Shown: one piece after another, positions 1-6,711 of the stretch
Layout of the letters: each line of letters opens with the position of its first letter
Numbering within the stretch: the first letter of the stretch is position 1
Assembly (NCBI GenBank): GCA_946481445.1
Contig: CAMLOA010000033.1
Span: 1-10,359, forward strand
Reading direction: 5' to 3'
Source: an uncultured Devosia sp.
GTDB taxonomy: Bacteria > Pseudomonadota > Alphaproteobacteria > Rhizobiales > Devosiaceae
Length of the DNA stretch: 10,359 bases
Made by a program: the position numbers and the translations under genes
The notes under the pieces: generated by a model
Databases searched by the model: none
What the model was told of the DNA's origin: nothing
The model's input: the letters and a program-made list of their open reading frames with translations, nothing else

Positions 1-16
1 GCGGTTTCCGTCTCAC

Positions 17-40
17 TAAAATTTACTTTCGGGGCGAAAG
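17..40 (-). terminator. Candidate intrinsic terminator downstream of tsaE
   Basis: On the minus strand a 6-bp stem (CTTTCG / CGAAAG, plus-strand 26-31 and 35-40) with a 3-base loop is followed by the T-rich stretch TAAATTTTAG. It lies about 60 bases past the tsaE stop, so it would end the divL-tsaE transcript. The stem is short and the T tract is interrupted, so the call is tentative. Confidence 0.35.
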
Positions 41-98
41 CCGTCTCGGGGTCCGCTTACGCATGACAACCGCGACCCAGGCGGCGCCTCGGCATGGC

Positions 99-524
99 TT
101 ATCGGCGCGCCACCGATACCGTCCGCCCCACCCCGCCGGGCGGAATAGCCAGTTCCACCACCAGCGTCGCCGCTGCGAGCATTTCGGGCGCGCGCTCGGC
201 CCATTCGACCAGCACGATGGCGTTCGGATTGTCGAGCAGGCCGAGTTCCTCCACCTCGCGCGGATCGCCCAGCCGGTAGAGATCGGCATGCAGAACCGGC
301 CCAGCCGGCGTGTCATAGGGCTGCACCAGCGCAAAGGTGGGCGAAGGCACGTCCAGCGCCGGATCACCGGAGAGGCTGCGGATGATGGCCCGGGCCAGAG
401 CCGTCTTGCCGGCCCCGAGATCGCCCTCGAGCACGATGATATCCCCGGGGGCCAAGTCCCGTGCGAGACTGGCGCCGAGCGCGGCCGTGGCGGCGTCGTC
501 GGGGAGGAATGTTGGCGTCGTCAT
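99..524 (-). CDS. tsaE: TsaE, tRNA threonylcarbamoyladenosine biosynthesis ATPase
   Basis: This encodes a 141-residue P-loop ATPase of the TsaE (YjeE) family. TsaE works in the cytoplasm with TsaB and TsaD to transfer the threonylcarbamoyl group to A37 of ANN-decoding tRNAs. A Walker A motif GDLGAGKT is seen at residues 34-41. It is followed by the family motif PSPTF (60-64), ADLYRL (80-85) and VEWAE (106-110), and the length is normal for the family. The frame stays open upstream to position 731, but that extension crosses the 545-622 inverted repeat and the end of the upstream kinase gene. The start at 524 gives MTTPTF directly before the conserved domain. A weak AAGGA lies about 12 bases upstream. 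The gene follows the DivL-like kinase gene on the same strand across a 109-base gap, so the two may be cotranscribed. Confidence 0.93.
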   Translation of the reverse strand: MTTPTFLPDDAATAALGASLARDLAPGDIIVLEGDLGAGKTALARAIIRSLSGDPALDVPSPTFALVQPYDTPAGPVLHADLYRLGDPREVEELGLLDNPNAIVLVEWAERAPEMLAAATLVVELAIPPGGVGRTVSVARR

Positions 525-544
525 CGCGGCGGCTGGTCCTTCGC

Positions 545-622
545 CTCCCTCCCCCTTGTGGGGAGGGGTCTTGTGGGCAGCCCCATAACCCCAGCCCGGC
601 CCTCCCCACAAGGGGGAGGGAG
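545..622. repeat. 23-bp perfect inverted repeat, REP-like intergenic palindrome
   Basis: The arms at 545-567 and 600-622 are exact reverse complements, built around CCCTCCCCCTTGTGGGGAGG, and are separated by a 32-base spacer. Each arm can also fold on itself (CCTCCCC / GGGGAGG). The element fills most of the gap between the kinase and tsaE genes. C/G-rich palindromes of this kind recur between genes in many Rhizobiales genomes; that it is multicopy here is inference. It could act as an RNA stem that attenuates tsaE expression or stabilises the upstream mRNA. Confidence 0.75.
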
Positions 623-633
623 AAGAGACGTCA

Positions 634-3096
634 TCACTCGGCCACGCCGGCCATGGCGCTGTCGCGCGGCAGGTTGACGATGATGCGGCTGCCGCGCGGC
701 TCGCGGCGCTCGGCGCTGATGGTGCCGCCATGGAGGTTGACGAAGGTGCGCACGATGGAAAGACCCAACCCCGCCCCGCGCTGGCGGCCGCCGGCGGCGG
801 GCGTATCGAGCCGGGTGAGGATGGCCGCCTTCATCTCGTCAGTGAGGCCGGGGCCTTCATCCTCGATGACGAAGAGCATGCGCTCGGCGCGGTGGCTCAC
901 CGACAGCCGGATTTCCCCGCCCGGCGGCGAGAAGCGGGCGGCGTTGGAGAGCAGGTTGTAGAGCACCTGCACGATGCGGGTGCCGTCGGCGATGAAGGGA
1001 GGCATGTTGTCCTCGATATCGATCACCAGGTTGATCGGCTTCTCGCCCGAAATCTCGGGGAAGGTGGCCGACAGCCCGGCCCGCGCCTTGTCGACCAGAC
1101 CCGGCACGTCGAGCAGCTCGGGCCTGAGTTCGGCAATGCCGGCATCGACCGAGGCGAGGTCGAGGATGTTGTCGATCAGCACGCCCAGCGTCACCGAGCT
1201 GGCGCGGATATAGTCGATATAGGCCTTCTGCCGTTCGCTCAGCGTGCCGCTCTCATTGGCCAGGAGGTCCGCAAAGCCGATGATGTTGGTCAGCGGGCTG
1301 CGCAGTTCGTAGGAGACATTTTCGACGAAGGCGTCCTTGAGCAGATCGGCGGCGACCAGCGCATCGTTGCGCTCCTTGAGCACCTTGGAATAGCTGGCGC
1401 TCTCGGTGACATCGAGGAAGGTCATCATGGTCTGCCCGTCGGGCAGGCGGGTTATGGCATAGTCGAGCAGGCGGCCGTCGGAGCGGTTGAGCCGGCCGGT
1501 CTGGTCGGAGCGGGTGGGATTGAGATCGATTATCCCCCGCTTGAGATCCCGCCATATACTGGCGCCATCCTCGGGTATGGCCCGGCCGGAAGCCTCGGCG
1601 ATCTGGTCGATATGGGGGTTCTGCCCCAGTTCGTTCATCGGCAGCTTCCACAGGGCCGACAGGCGCGGATTAGAGAGGGTCAGCCGGCCATTGGTGCCGA
1701 ACACGGCCACCGCTTCGGAGAGCGCATTGATGGTTTCGCGCTGCACATTGGAGAAGGCCTTGTTGGTGCTTTCGAGCTTGAGCCGTTCGGTGAGGTCCTC
1801 GAAGACATAGATGACGCCGCCGGCCGGGCCTGCCGGGGCGGAGATCACCTTGACGGTGCGCCCATCGGGCAGGTGCCAGGGTTCGGCTTCATGCGGCGTC
1901 TTGCGGCTGTAGCTTTCCAGGTGCTTGGCCCGCCAGGTCTGGTAGTCGACCTGGTTGGGCAGCATGCCCTCGGTGCGCAGCTTGTCCAGGATCGCCCGCT
2001 CGTCGAGGCCGAGCTGGAGGAACCTGCGATTGAGGTTCCACAGATTGGCATAGGCCTGGTTGAACTGGACCAGTTCGCGCTTGGCGTTGAAAATGGCGAT
2101 GGGCGTGGTCAGCGCATCGATGATGCCGGCAATATGGGAAAAGCCGCCGGTGTCGGCGTGCGCGACCGCCGCCTCTTCCACGGGCCGCAGCATCCCGGCA
2201 TAGCCGCCGGTCACGGGGAACTCCACCAGCTCGAAGGCCCCCTGCCCGCGCCAGGCAACCGACATGGTCACCGGCTTGCCCTCGGCCTTGCAGTCGGCCA
2301 GGTGCTGCTTGAGCTGGGGCGGGTCGAGCAGTTCGGGCGGGCTGGTCTCGGTACCAGACCTGCCCAGCGCCTTGGCCAGCTTGAGATAGGTGGCATTGGC
2401 GAAGATCAGCCGGCCGTTGACGTCGCGGGCAAAGGCCGGCTTGGTCAGCGAGGTCAGGATGGCGCGGACGCTGTGCAGGTCGCCCGACGAAGCCTCGGCC
2501 ACCAGCTCGGGTTCGGCTCCGGGCTGCAGGAAGGCCGGGCGCAGGCGCATGGCCGCGCCGCCGCCGAGCAGCCAGCCATTGGCGCGGATGAGGCGTCCGT
2601 CGAGCGCATTGAGGCTGGTGGCGAAGGCATGGCCATGCACGCGCAGGTCCTCGAGCAGGCGGGCCAGGCGCTCGGCATCGGCCGCATTGAGCCAGCTGGC
2701 GAGGTTGAGCACGCTTTCGGGCTGGCGGCCCGAAGGCAGCACGGCCGAGGCCTGGCCGAGCAACTTGGGCGCGCCGCCGCTTTCGGTCCAGAGCACCGTG
2801 ACTTCGCGCGTGCCCGACAGCAGCGCTTCATACTCGTCCACCAGGGCCCGCAGGCCCGCGATCTGCTCGGCGGCCTTGATGCGGGCGGCCTTGCCGTCCT
2901 TCTGCATGGTGCGCAGGACGGCCATTGCCATAAGGGCGAAGGCCCCTGCCCCCACCGCCACGGCGAGCGGGGCTGCCCCCGCCAGACTTGCCGAATTGAG
3001 GCCCTGGGCCAGGGCGGGGACCGCCGTCATCAGGGTCAGGGGTGCGGCCGCCATGCCCGCGAATCCCCAATGCTTCCGGAATCGATCCGGCGCCAT
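634..3096 (-). CDS. divL: DivL-like PAS sensor kinase with tyrosine in the phospho-acceptor site
   Basis: This is an 820-residue membrane kinase. Two hydrophobic stretches lie near the N terminus (about residues 15-31 and 40-62), followed by charged linker helices. Three PAS-like regions follow, around 208-250, 325-360 and 456-490, then a dimerisation helix region (about 580-650) and an HATPase domain (about 695-812). The ATPase has an N box (NLLSNAARF), a G1 motif DEGPG (746-750) and a G2 motif GAGLG (774-778). The H box reads NVSYELRSPL, so residue 596 is Tyr where histidine kinases have His; codon TAC at 1309-1311 confirms it. This is the hallmark of DivL, which in Caulobacter has Tyr550 at about the same distance from the C terminus. 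DivL acts with DivK and CckA to control CtrA in the cell cycle. The start at 3096 follows an AGAGGG Shine-Dalgarno; a longer frame to 3180 lacks support. Confidence 0.85.
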   Translation of the reverse strand: MAPDRFRKHWGFAGMAAAPLTLMTAVPALAQGLNSASLAGAAPLAVAVGAGAFALMAMAVLRTMQKDGKAARIKAAEQIAGLRALVDEYEALLSGTREVTVLWTESGGAPKLLGQASAVLPSGRQPESVLNLASWLNAADAERLARLLEDLRVHGHAFATSLNALDGRLIRANGWLLGGGAAMRLRPAFLQPGAEPELVAEASSGDLHSVRAILTSLTKPAFARDVNGRLIFANATYLKLAKALGRSGTETSPPELLDPPQLKQHLADCKAEGKPVTMSVAWRGQGAFELVEFPVTGGYAGMLRPVEEAAVAHADTGGFSHIAGIIDALTTPIAIFNAKRELVQFNQAYANLWNLNRRFLQLGLDERAILDKLRTEGMLPNQVDYQTWRAKHLESYSRKTPHEAEPWHLPDGRTVKVISAPAGPAGGVIYVFEDLTERLKLESTNKAFSNVQRETINALSEAVAVFGTNGRLTLSNPRLSALWKLPMNELGQNPHIDQIAEASGRAIPEDGASIWRDLKRGIIDLNPTRSDQTGRLNRSDGRLLDYAITRLPDGQTMMTFLDVTESASYSKVLKERNDALVAADLLKDAFVENVSYELRSPLTNIIGFADLLANESGTLSERQKAYIDYIRASSVTLGVLIDNILDLASVDAGIAELRPELLDVPGLVDKARAGLSATFPEISGEKPINLVIDIEDNMPPFIADGTRIVQVLYNLLSNAARFSPPGGEIRLSVSHRAERMLFVIEDEGPGLTDEMKAAILTRLDTPAAGGRQRGAGLGLSIVRTFVNLHGGTISAERREPRGSRIIVNLPRDSAMAGVAE

Positions 3097-3183
3097 GCGC
3101 TGCCCTCTTAGGTCAATTATCGTTGCTGCCAGCCGGCCCGAAGCCGGAACCCATGCACTCGAAAAGGGAAGACTGCACACGCG

Positions 3184-3282
3184 GAATCCCTTGGGAATCC
3201 TGCGGTCTCCGATCCATTTGCGTGTCCCCCCGCAACCGAATCACCATGACCATACCGGCCCGGGGAATCGGCTAACAGAGTC
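3184..3282. promoter_or_regulatory. Cluster of five GANTC (CcrM-type methylation) sites upstream of divL
   Basis: GANTC occurs at 3184-3188, 3195-3199, 3238-3242, 3265-3269 and 3278-3282, with a sixth at 3079-3083 just inside the kinase gene. By simple base odds about 0.4 would be expected in 99 bases. CcrM methylates GANTC in alphaproteobacteria, and hemimethylation after fork passage tunes several cell-cycle promoters. The cluster lies in the 365-bp gap 3097-3461 that must hold the divL promoter. A regulatory role is inference. Confidence 0.5.
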
Positions 3283-3286
3283 TTAA
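3272..3286. promoter_or_regulatory. Near-consensus CtrA box upstream of divL
   Basis: The bases read CTAA, seven bases, TTAA, matching seven of eight positions of the CtrA full site TTAA-N7-TTAA. The spacer contains a GANTC site (GAGTC, 3278-3282). It lies about 176 bases upstream of the divL start. One 7/8 match in a few hundred bases can arise by chance, but the AT-rich motif stands out in this GC-rich context. The gene it precedes belongs to the CtrA control circuit. Confidence 0.35.
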
Positions 3287-3404
3287 TGGCTGTTCATTGC
3301 GGGCAAAAAAGCGATATCGGGGATTGACCCCTGAACGAAGCAGGAACCTGCCCGCCTCCCGTCCCCGGACGGTGTCCGGCTCACGCGGCATGATCGGGTC
3401 GTGC

Positions 3405-3438
3405 AAGGCAAAGCGCCCGCAGCCGGAGCCGCGGGCGC
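3405..3438 (-). terminator. Intrinsic terminator of ahcY
   Basis: An 8-bp perfect stem (GCGCCCGC at 3413-3420, GCGGGCGC at 3431-3438) with a 10-base loop begins 24 bases past the ahcY stop. On the minus strand it is followed by TTTGCCTT, a weak T tract. The rest of the gap, 3287-3404, shows no gene or clear signal. Confidence 0.6.
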
Positions 3439-3461
3439 GCATCAGTCGATCCGGACCGGGT

Positions 3462-4853
3462 TCAGTACCGGTATTCGCTGGATTTGAACGGGCCGGCGGG
3501 CGAGACGCCGATATAGTCGGCCTGGTCCTTGGTCAGCTTGGTGAGCTTGGCGCCCAGCTTGGCCAGGTGCAGTTCGGCGACCTTTTCGTCCAGGTGCTTG
3601 GGCAGGACATGCACCTTCTTTTCCAGCTTCTCGCCATTGGTCCAGAGCTCGATCTGCGCCAGCGTCTGGTTGGAGAAGCTGGCTGACATGACGAAGCTGG
3701 GGTGGCCGGTGGCATTGCCCAGGTTCACCAGGCGGCCTTCGGACAGCAGGATCAGCCGGCTGCCATCGGGCTTTTCGACCAGGTCGACCTGCGGCTTGAC
3801 GTTGGTCCATTTGAAGTTGCGCAGGGCGGCAACCTGGATCTCGTTGTCGAAGTGGCCGATATTGCAGACGATGGCCATGTCCTTGAGCTTGCGCATGTCA
3901 TCGAGCGTCAGCACGTCGCGATTGCCCGTGGCGGTGACCACGATGTCGGCGCGCGGCGCGGCCTCGTCCAGCGTCACCACCTCGAAGCCTTCCATGGCCG
4001 CCTGCAGGGCGCAGATGGGGTCGACTTCGGTCACCAGCACCCGAGCGCCGGCGCCGCGCAGGCTCTCGGCAGAACCCTTGCCCACATCGCCATAGCCGCA
4101 CACGATGGCGACCTTGCCGGCCAGCATCACGTCGGTGCCGCGGCGGATGGCGTCGACCAGCGATTCACGCGTGCCGTATTTGTTGTCGAACTTGGACTTG
4201 GTCACGCTGTCGTTGACGTTGATGGCCGGGAAGGGCAGTTCGCCTTTGGCGTGGAGCTGATAGAGCCGCATCACGCCCGTAGTGGTTTCTTCCGAAACGC
4301 CGCGGATTGCGTCCTTGATGCGCGCGAAGAAACCCGGGCTCTTGGCCAGCCGCTTCCTGATTGTGGCGAAGAAGATTTCCTCTTCCTCGCTGCCGGGCTT
4401 GTCGAGCACGGAGATGTCCTTTTCCGCCTTGGCGCCGGTCAGGACGTACATGGTGGCGTCGCCGCCATCGTCGAGGATCATGTTGGGCGTCGTGCCCGGC
4501 CAATCCATCATGCGGTCGGTAAAGTCCCAGTATTCCTCCAGCGTCTCGCCCTTGTGGGCAAAGACCGGGATGCCGGCAGCGGCGATCGCGGCGGCGGCAT
4601 GGTCCTGGGTGGAGAAAATGTTGCAGCTGACCCAGCGCACTTCGGCGCCCAGCGCTACCAGCGTCTCGATCAGCACGGCGGTCTGGATGGTCATGTGCAG
4701 GCTGCCGGCAATGCGTGCGCCCTTGAGCGGCTGGGCGGCGGCATATTCCTCGCGGATGGCCATCAGGCCGGGCATTTCGATCTGGGCGATCTCGATTTCC
4801 TTGCGCCCGAAACCGGCAAGGGAAATGTCGCGGACCGCGTAATTGGTGCTCAT
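3462..4853 (-). CDS. ahcY: Adenosylhomocysteinase (S-adenosyl-L-homocysteine hydrolase)
   Basis: This 463-residue cytosolic enzyme reversibly splits S-adenosylhomocysteine into homocysteine and adenosine. It thereby clears the inhibitory product of all SAM-dependent methylations and feeds the methionine cycle. Visible motifs are [16 protein letters not shown] (50-65), DDGGD (128-132), [13 protein letters not shown] (212-224, with the catalytic Lys219 and Asp223 by homology), the NAD-binding GYGDVGKG (253-260), [10 protein letters not shown] (330-339) and the C-terminal DYIGV to KSSEYRY stretch. The roughly 40-residue insert after position 138 is typical of the long bacterial/plant form, and the length is normal. 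The start at 4853 gives the expected [10 protein letters not shown], with GGAG about 10 bases upstream. The gene has its own promoter, a palindromic operator candidate and a terminator, so it looks monocistronic. Confidence 0.98.
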   Translation of the reverse strand: MSTNYAVRDISLAGFGRKEIEIAQIEMPGLMAIREEYAAAQPLKGARIAGSLHMTIQTAVLIETLVALGAEVRWVSCNIFSTQDHAAAAIAAAGIPVFAHKGETLEEYWDFTDRMMDWPGTTPNMILDDGGDATMYVLTGAKAEKDISVLDKPGSEEEEIFFATIRKRLAKSPGFFARIKDAIRGVSEETTTGVMRLYQLHAKGELPFPAINVNDSVTKSKFDNKYGTRESLVDAIRRGTDVMLAGKVAIVCGYGDVGKGSAESLRGAGARVLVTEVDPICALQAAMEGFEVVTLDEAAPRADIVVTATGNRDVLTLDDMRKLKDMAIVCNIGHFDNEIQVAALRNFKWTNVKPQVDLVEKPDGSRLILLSEGRLVNLGNATGHPSFVMSASFSNQTLAQIELWTNGEKLEKKVHVLPKHLDEKVAELHLAKLGAKLTKLTKDQADYIGVSPAGPFKSSEYRY

Positions 4854-4888
4854 CGGGAAGGCTCCGAACCCTGGAAATGTGTTGCCCT

Positions 4889-4918
4889 GCTATACGGCAA
4901 GCCCCGCCATTGGAGCAA
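4889..4918 (-). promoter_or_regulatory. Possible sigma-70 promoter of ahcY
   Basis: On the minus strand a -35-like TTGCTC (4913-4918) and a -10-like TATAGC (4889-4894) are 18 bases apart. They would start transcription about 30 bases before the ahcY ATG. The match is only moderate (3/6 and 4/6). The location between the operator-like palindrome and the gene fits. Confidence 0.35.
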
Positions 4919-4921
4919 CAG

Positions 4922-4943
4922 GATATAAAGAAATGTTTATATC
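4922..4943. promoter_or_regulatory. AT-rich 22-bp palindrome, candidate SahR-type operator
   Basis: GATATAAA (4922-4929) and TTTATATC (4936-4943) are exact reverse complements around a 6-base centre. Nine of eleven base pairs are matched overall. It starts 4 bases upstream of the proposed ahcY -35 and ends one base before the stop codon of the neighbouring gene. ArsR-family regulators such as SahR bind AT-rich palindromes upstream of ahcY and other methionine-cycle genes in proteobacteria. Assigning this site to SahR is inference. Confidence 0.5.
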
Positions 4944-4944
4944 G

Positions 4945-5448
4945 CTATCGGTAGGCCGGATATTTCCGCTTGAACGGCATGGCGGCAAAACGCCAGAGGC
5001 CCGAGAGGATCAAATAGCCCAGGATGAACCCGCCCCCGGCATAGAGGATGCCTTCCATGGTCACCGGCACGGCGGGCCTGTAGGCCTCAAGCGTGCGCTG
5101 GCCGATATCGCTGTCCAGATAGGCCGGCAATTGCTGGAAGCGCTGCACCGGATCGGCATTCTCGATGCGGGCGAGCGTCGCGCTCAGCTCTTCATAGCGC
5201 TCGAAATTGGCGGCCTCGCGACCTTCCTGCCCGGCCGCGAAGGTATCGGTGGCGGTGCGGAAGCTTTCGAGCGCCTCCTGTCGGGTGAGGCCGGCCTCTG
5301 CGGCCTCGCGATCGAACCGCTCCGTGACGATGCGCAATTCGTCCACCGCCCCGCCCAGGCGCTGGGTATATTGCTGGGCATATTCGGGAAACTGGCTGAG
5401 CACCAGTGCCAGCCCCAGCCCACCCATTCCGGCCACGATCCGCCGCAT
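4945..5448 (-). CDS. DUF2937-type small membrane protein
   Basis: This 167-residue protein of unknown function resembles the DUF2937 family: an N-terminal hydrophobic helix, then the stretch LSQFPEYAQQYTQRLGGAVDEL. An amphipathic, probably coiled, middle region follows, with a second hydrophobic helix near the C terminus (about 134-153) and a basic tail (FKRKYPAYR). With both ends in the inner membrane, the charged middle (about 20-130) would sit in the periplasm. The start at 5448 is set by a strong GAGGAGG Shine-Dalgarno 5 bases upstream; a longer frame to 5475 would place the Shine-Dalgarno inside the coding region. The gene is followed at once by the ahcY operator and promoter. I recognise the family from memory only, and no biochemical role can be read from the sequence. 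Confidence 0.8.
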   Translation of the reverse strand: MRRIVAGMGGLGLALVLSQFPEYAQQYTQRLGGAVDELRIVTERFDREAAEAGLTRQEALESFRTATDTFAAGQEGREAANFERYEELSATLARIENADPVQRFQQLPAYLDSDIGQRTLEAYRPAVPVTMEGILYAGGGFILGYLILSGLWRFAAMPFKRKYPAYR

Positions 5449-5718
5449 GCAGTCCTCCTCGCTCGACAGGGACAATGTAGGGCGGGGGAAGCGGTTGCGC
5501 CATGGCGTGCCGAGCGCCGCCTGTCACGCGGTTCTTTTCTTGCCTGGCGGGCTCCAGAACGGCCTGCGCCCCCGTGCTATGGGCTGGTTCACGAACCGCT
5601 ATGCATTCGGCCTGAGATCGCCAAAGCGGACACACACCCGGCGGATGTCATGGTCCGCAACCGGGCAGTGAACAGAACGAGCTGCCGTTTGGCTTAGATC
5701 GACAGTCCGGAGGGGCGG

Positions 5719-6510
5719 TCAGTTGCCTAGCGGAATACGCAGACCGAGAGTCACCACGTGAGAGGCCAACCGGAAGTTGAACGGCTCGGTGGGCGAACTT
5801 CCGCCAGGTCCCGTGGAGACGCTGCCGCCCTGGACCTGTCCCAGGTCGGTGTAGCGATAGGCAAGGTCGAGAAAGCCTGATCCGCCGATCAGGTCCTCGA
5901 GCTCGATCGAGACACCGGCGCCCACTGTCCAGGCCAGGTTGGTCTGGCTGCTGCCTGTCCAGCTTCGTGCAGCGTGAGTTGCCGGAGGAACCGGCGCATT
6001 GCGGTTCCACTCGCCCATGCTCACGGCGGCCACCCCAACGCCACCGGTCAGGAATGGCTGGAGGGCCGAGTCGTAACCAGCAAGACGAAGCGGCTCGATG
6101 TAGAGACTGCCCAAGACGGCGAAGGCCGAGGCCGCTCCGTGAATATCGGTTGCGTGGCCGGTCGTCGTGCCGTCGCTGGCGGAGAGGAACGTGCCATCTA
6201 CCTGCAAACTCCCGACGACGCCGATTGTCCCGTCGACGCGGAGGCCATTCCCCCAGTCATACCCGACGCCGCCCGCACCGGTTAGCGTCATGGGGTCGTT
6301 CAAGGAAAAGGTAATGCGCGGGTCGCCCGGAGGGCCGCCGGGCCCCCACCAGTAGCCCTCATTGGTGGCAAGCGAGACGACGCCCAGCTCACCGCGGACA
6401 TACCAGCCTTCAGGGCCGGCCGAAGCCATCGACTGCGCATTGGCTCCGACGGCTGTGCCGAAAAGGAGGGACAGTGCAACCAAGGGAAGACGAAAATTTG
6501 CCGAGTTCAT
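5719..6510 (-). CDS. Outer-membrane beta-barrel protein (Omp25/Omp31-like porin family)
   Basis: This is a 263-residue exported protein. A signal peptide with the cleavage motif ANAQ ends near residue 26. The mature part has alternating polar/hydrophobic strands typical of small barrels: GWYVRGELGVVSL, GAGGVGYDWGNGLRVDGTIG, LQPFLTGGVGVAAV, AWTVGAGVSIEL, FLDLAYRYTDLG, and a final strand HVVTLGLRIPLGN. The layout and the phrase LAYRYTDLG resemble rhizobial/Brucella surface proteins of the Omp25/Omp31 group. The C terminus lacks the usual final aromatic residue. Gly/Pro-rich segments (WWGPGGPPGDP near 54-64 and SVSTGPGGSSP near 230-240) are probably loops. The start at 6510 puts the signal peptide at the N terminus and follows ACGGGA; the frame extends to 6618, but a long leader before the signal peptide is unlikely. 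It is transcribed divergently from the first tandem paralog. Confidence 0.83.
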   Translation of the reverse strand: MNSANFRLPLVALSLLFGTAVGANAQSMASAGPEGWYVRGELGVVSLATNEGYWWGPGGPPGDPRITFSLNDPMTLTGAGGVGYDWGNGLRVDGTIGVVGSLQVDGTFLSASDGTTTGHATDIHGAASAFAVLGSLYIEPLRLAGYDSALQPFLTGGVGVAAVSMGEWNRNAPVPPATHAARSWTGSSQTNLAWTVGAGVSIELEDLIGGSGFLDLAYRYTDLGQVQGGSVSTGPGGSSPTEPFNFRLASHVVTLGLRIPLGN

Positions 6511-6541
6511 AGTCAATCCCGTGAATTCGCAGGGCCAGCAG

Positions 6542-6570
6542 ATGCTAAGCACAACGACAACATTTGTCAC
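6542..6570 (-). promoter_or_regulatory. Probable sigma-70 promoter of the barrel gene
   Basis: On the minus strand GTGACA (6565-6570; 5/6 match to TTGACA) and TAGCAT (6542-6547; 4/6 match to TATAAT) are 17 bases apart. Transcription would start near 6535, about 25 bases before the start codon at 6510. Confidence 0.5.
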
Positions 6571-6621
6571 GCGGGGCGCGAGTGCTCGCCACCACTTGTT
6601 GCCAAGGTGCAACTTCAATCA

Positions 6622-6635
6622 TTGACCTAGGTCAA
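6622..6635. promoter_or_regulatory. Perfect 14-bp palindrome, FNR/FixK-type box
   Basis: TTGACCTAGGTCAA is self-complementary and fits the FNR/FixK pattern TTGA(C/T)-N4-(G/A)TCAA. It lies in the 201-bp divergent region between the barrel gene and the first paralog. Its centre (6628.5) is 93.5 bases upstream of the predicted barrel-gene start site. It would be at about -41.5 if the plus-strand gene starts near 6670, where a weak -10 (TAGCTT, 6658-6663) sits. TTGACC alone could also serve as a -35 element. Confidence 0.45.
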
Positions 6636-6672
6636 AAAGGGGGGTTCGGCACACCGGTAGCTTGGGCACTAG

Positions 6673-6691
6673 GAGACGGAGATGCCGTCTC
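6673..6691 (+). other. Leader hairpin enclosing an upstream ATG
   Basis: GAGACGG (6673-6679) and CCGTCTC (6685-6691) form a 7-bp perfect stem with a 5-base loop. The stem and loop cover an AGGAG sequence and an in-frame ATG at 6682. This argues that the ATG at 6712, with its own GGAG, is the real start of the first paralog. The hairpin may also protect the mRNA 5' end. Confidence 0.4.
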
Positions 6692-6711
6692 GCACAAACT
6701 GGAGTGACCAA

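Noticed and set aside
1..98. Possible start of a further minus-strand gene (GTG at 14-16)
   Set aside because: Only five codons would be in the window and no ribosome binding site is clear, so it cannot be supported.
525..731. Upstream extension of the tsaE frame
   Set aside because: It would overlap the kinase 3' end and translate the 545-622 inverted repeat; the extra residues are low-complexity and not part of TsaE.
730..3111. 793-codon open frame on the plus strand opposite the kinase gene
   Set aside because: It is an antisense shadow of a GC-rich gene. It is rich in Gly, His, Gln and Arg with no recognisable domain, while the minus-strand frame encodes a clear DivL-like kinase.
3702..4928. 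408-codon plus-strand open frame opposite ahcY
   Set aside because: The minus strand encodes unmistakable AhcY; the plus-strand frame is a codon-bias shadow.
4854..4944. Possible SAH or SAM riboswitch before ahcY
   Set aside because: The predicted transcript leader is only about 30 bases and shows no riboswitch-like set of paired elements; the palindrome fits a DNA operator better.
5449..5718. Possible gene or RNA in the 270-bp gap between the DUF2937-type and barrel genes
   Set aside because: No frame has a credible start and domain. A short palindrome (GGTTC-AC-GAACC, 5586-5597) is present but no tRNA or other RNA fold is recognisable.
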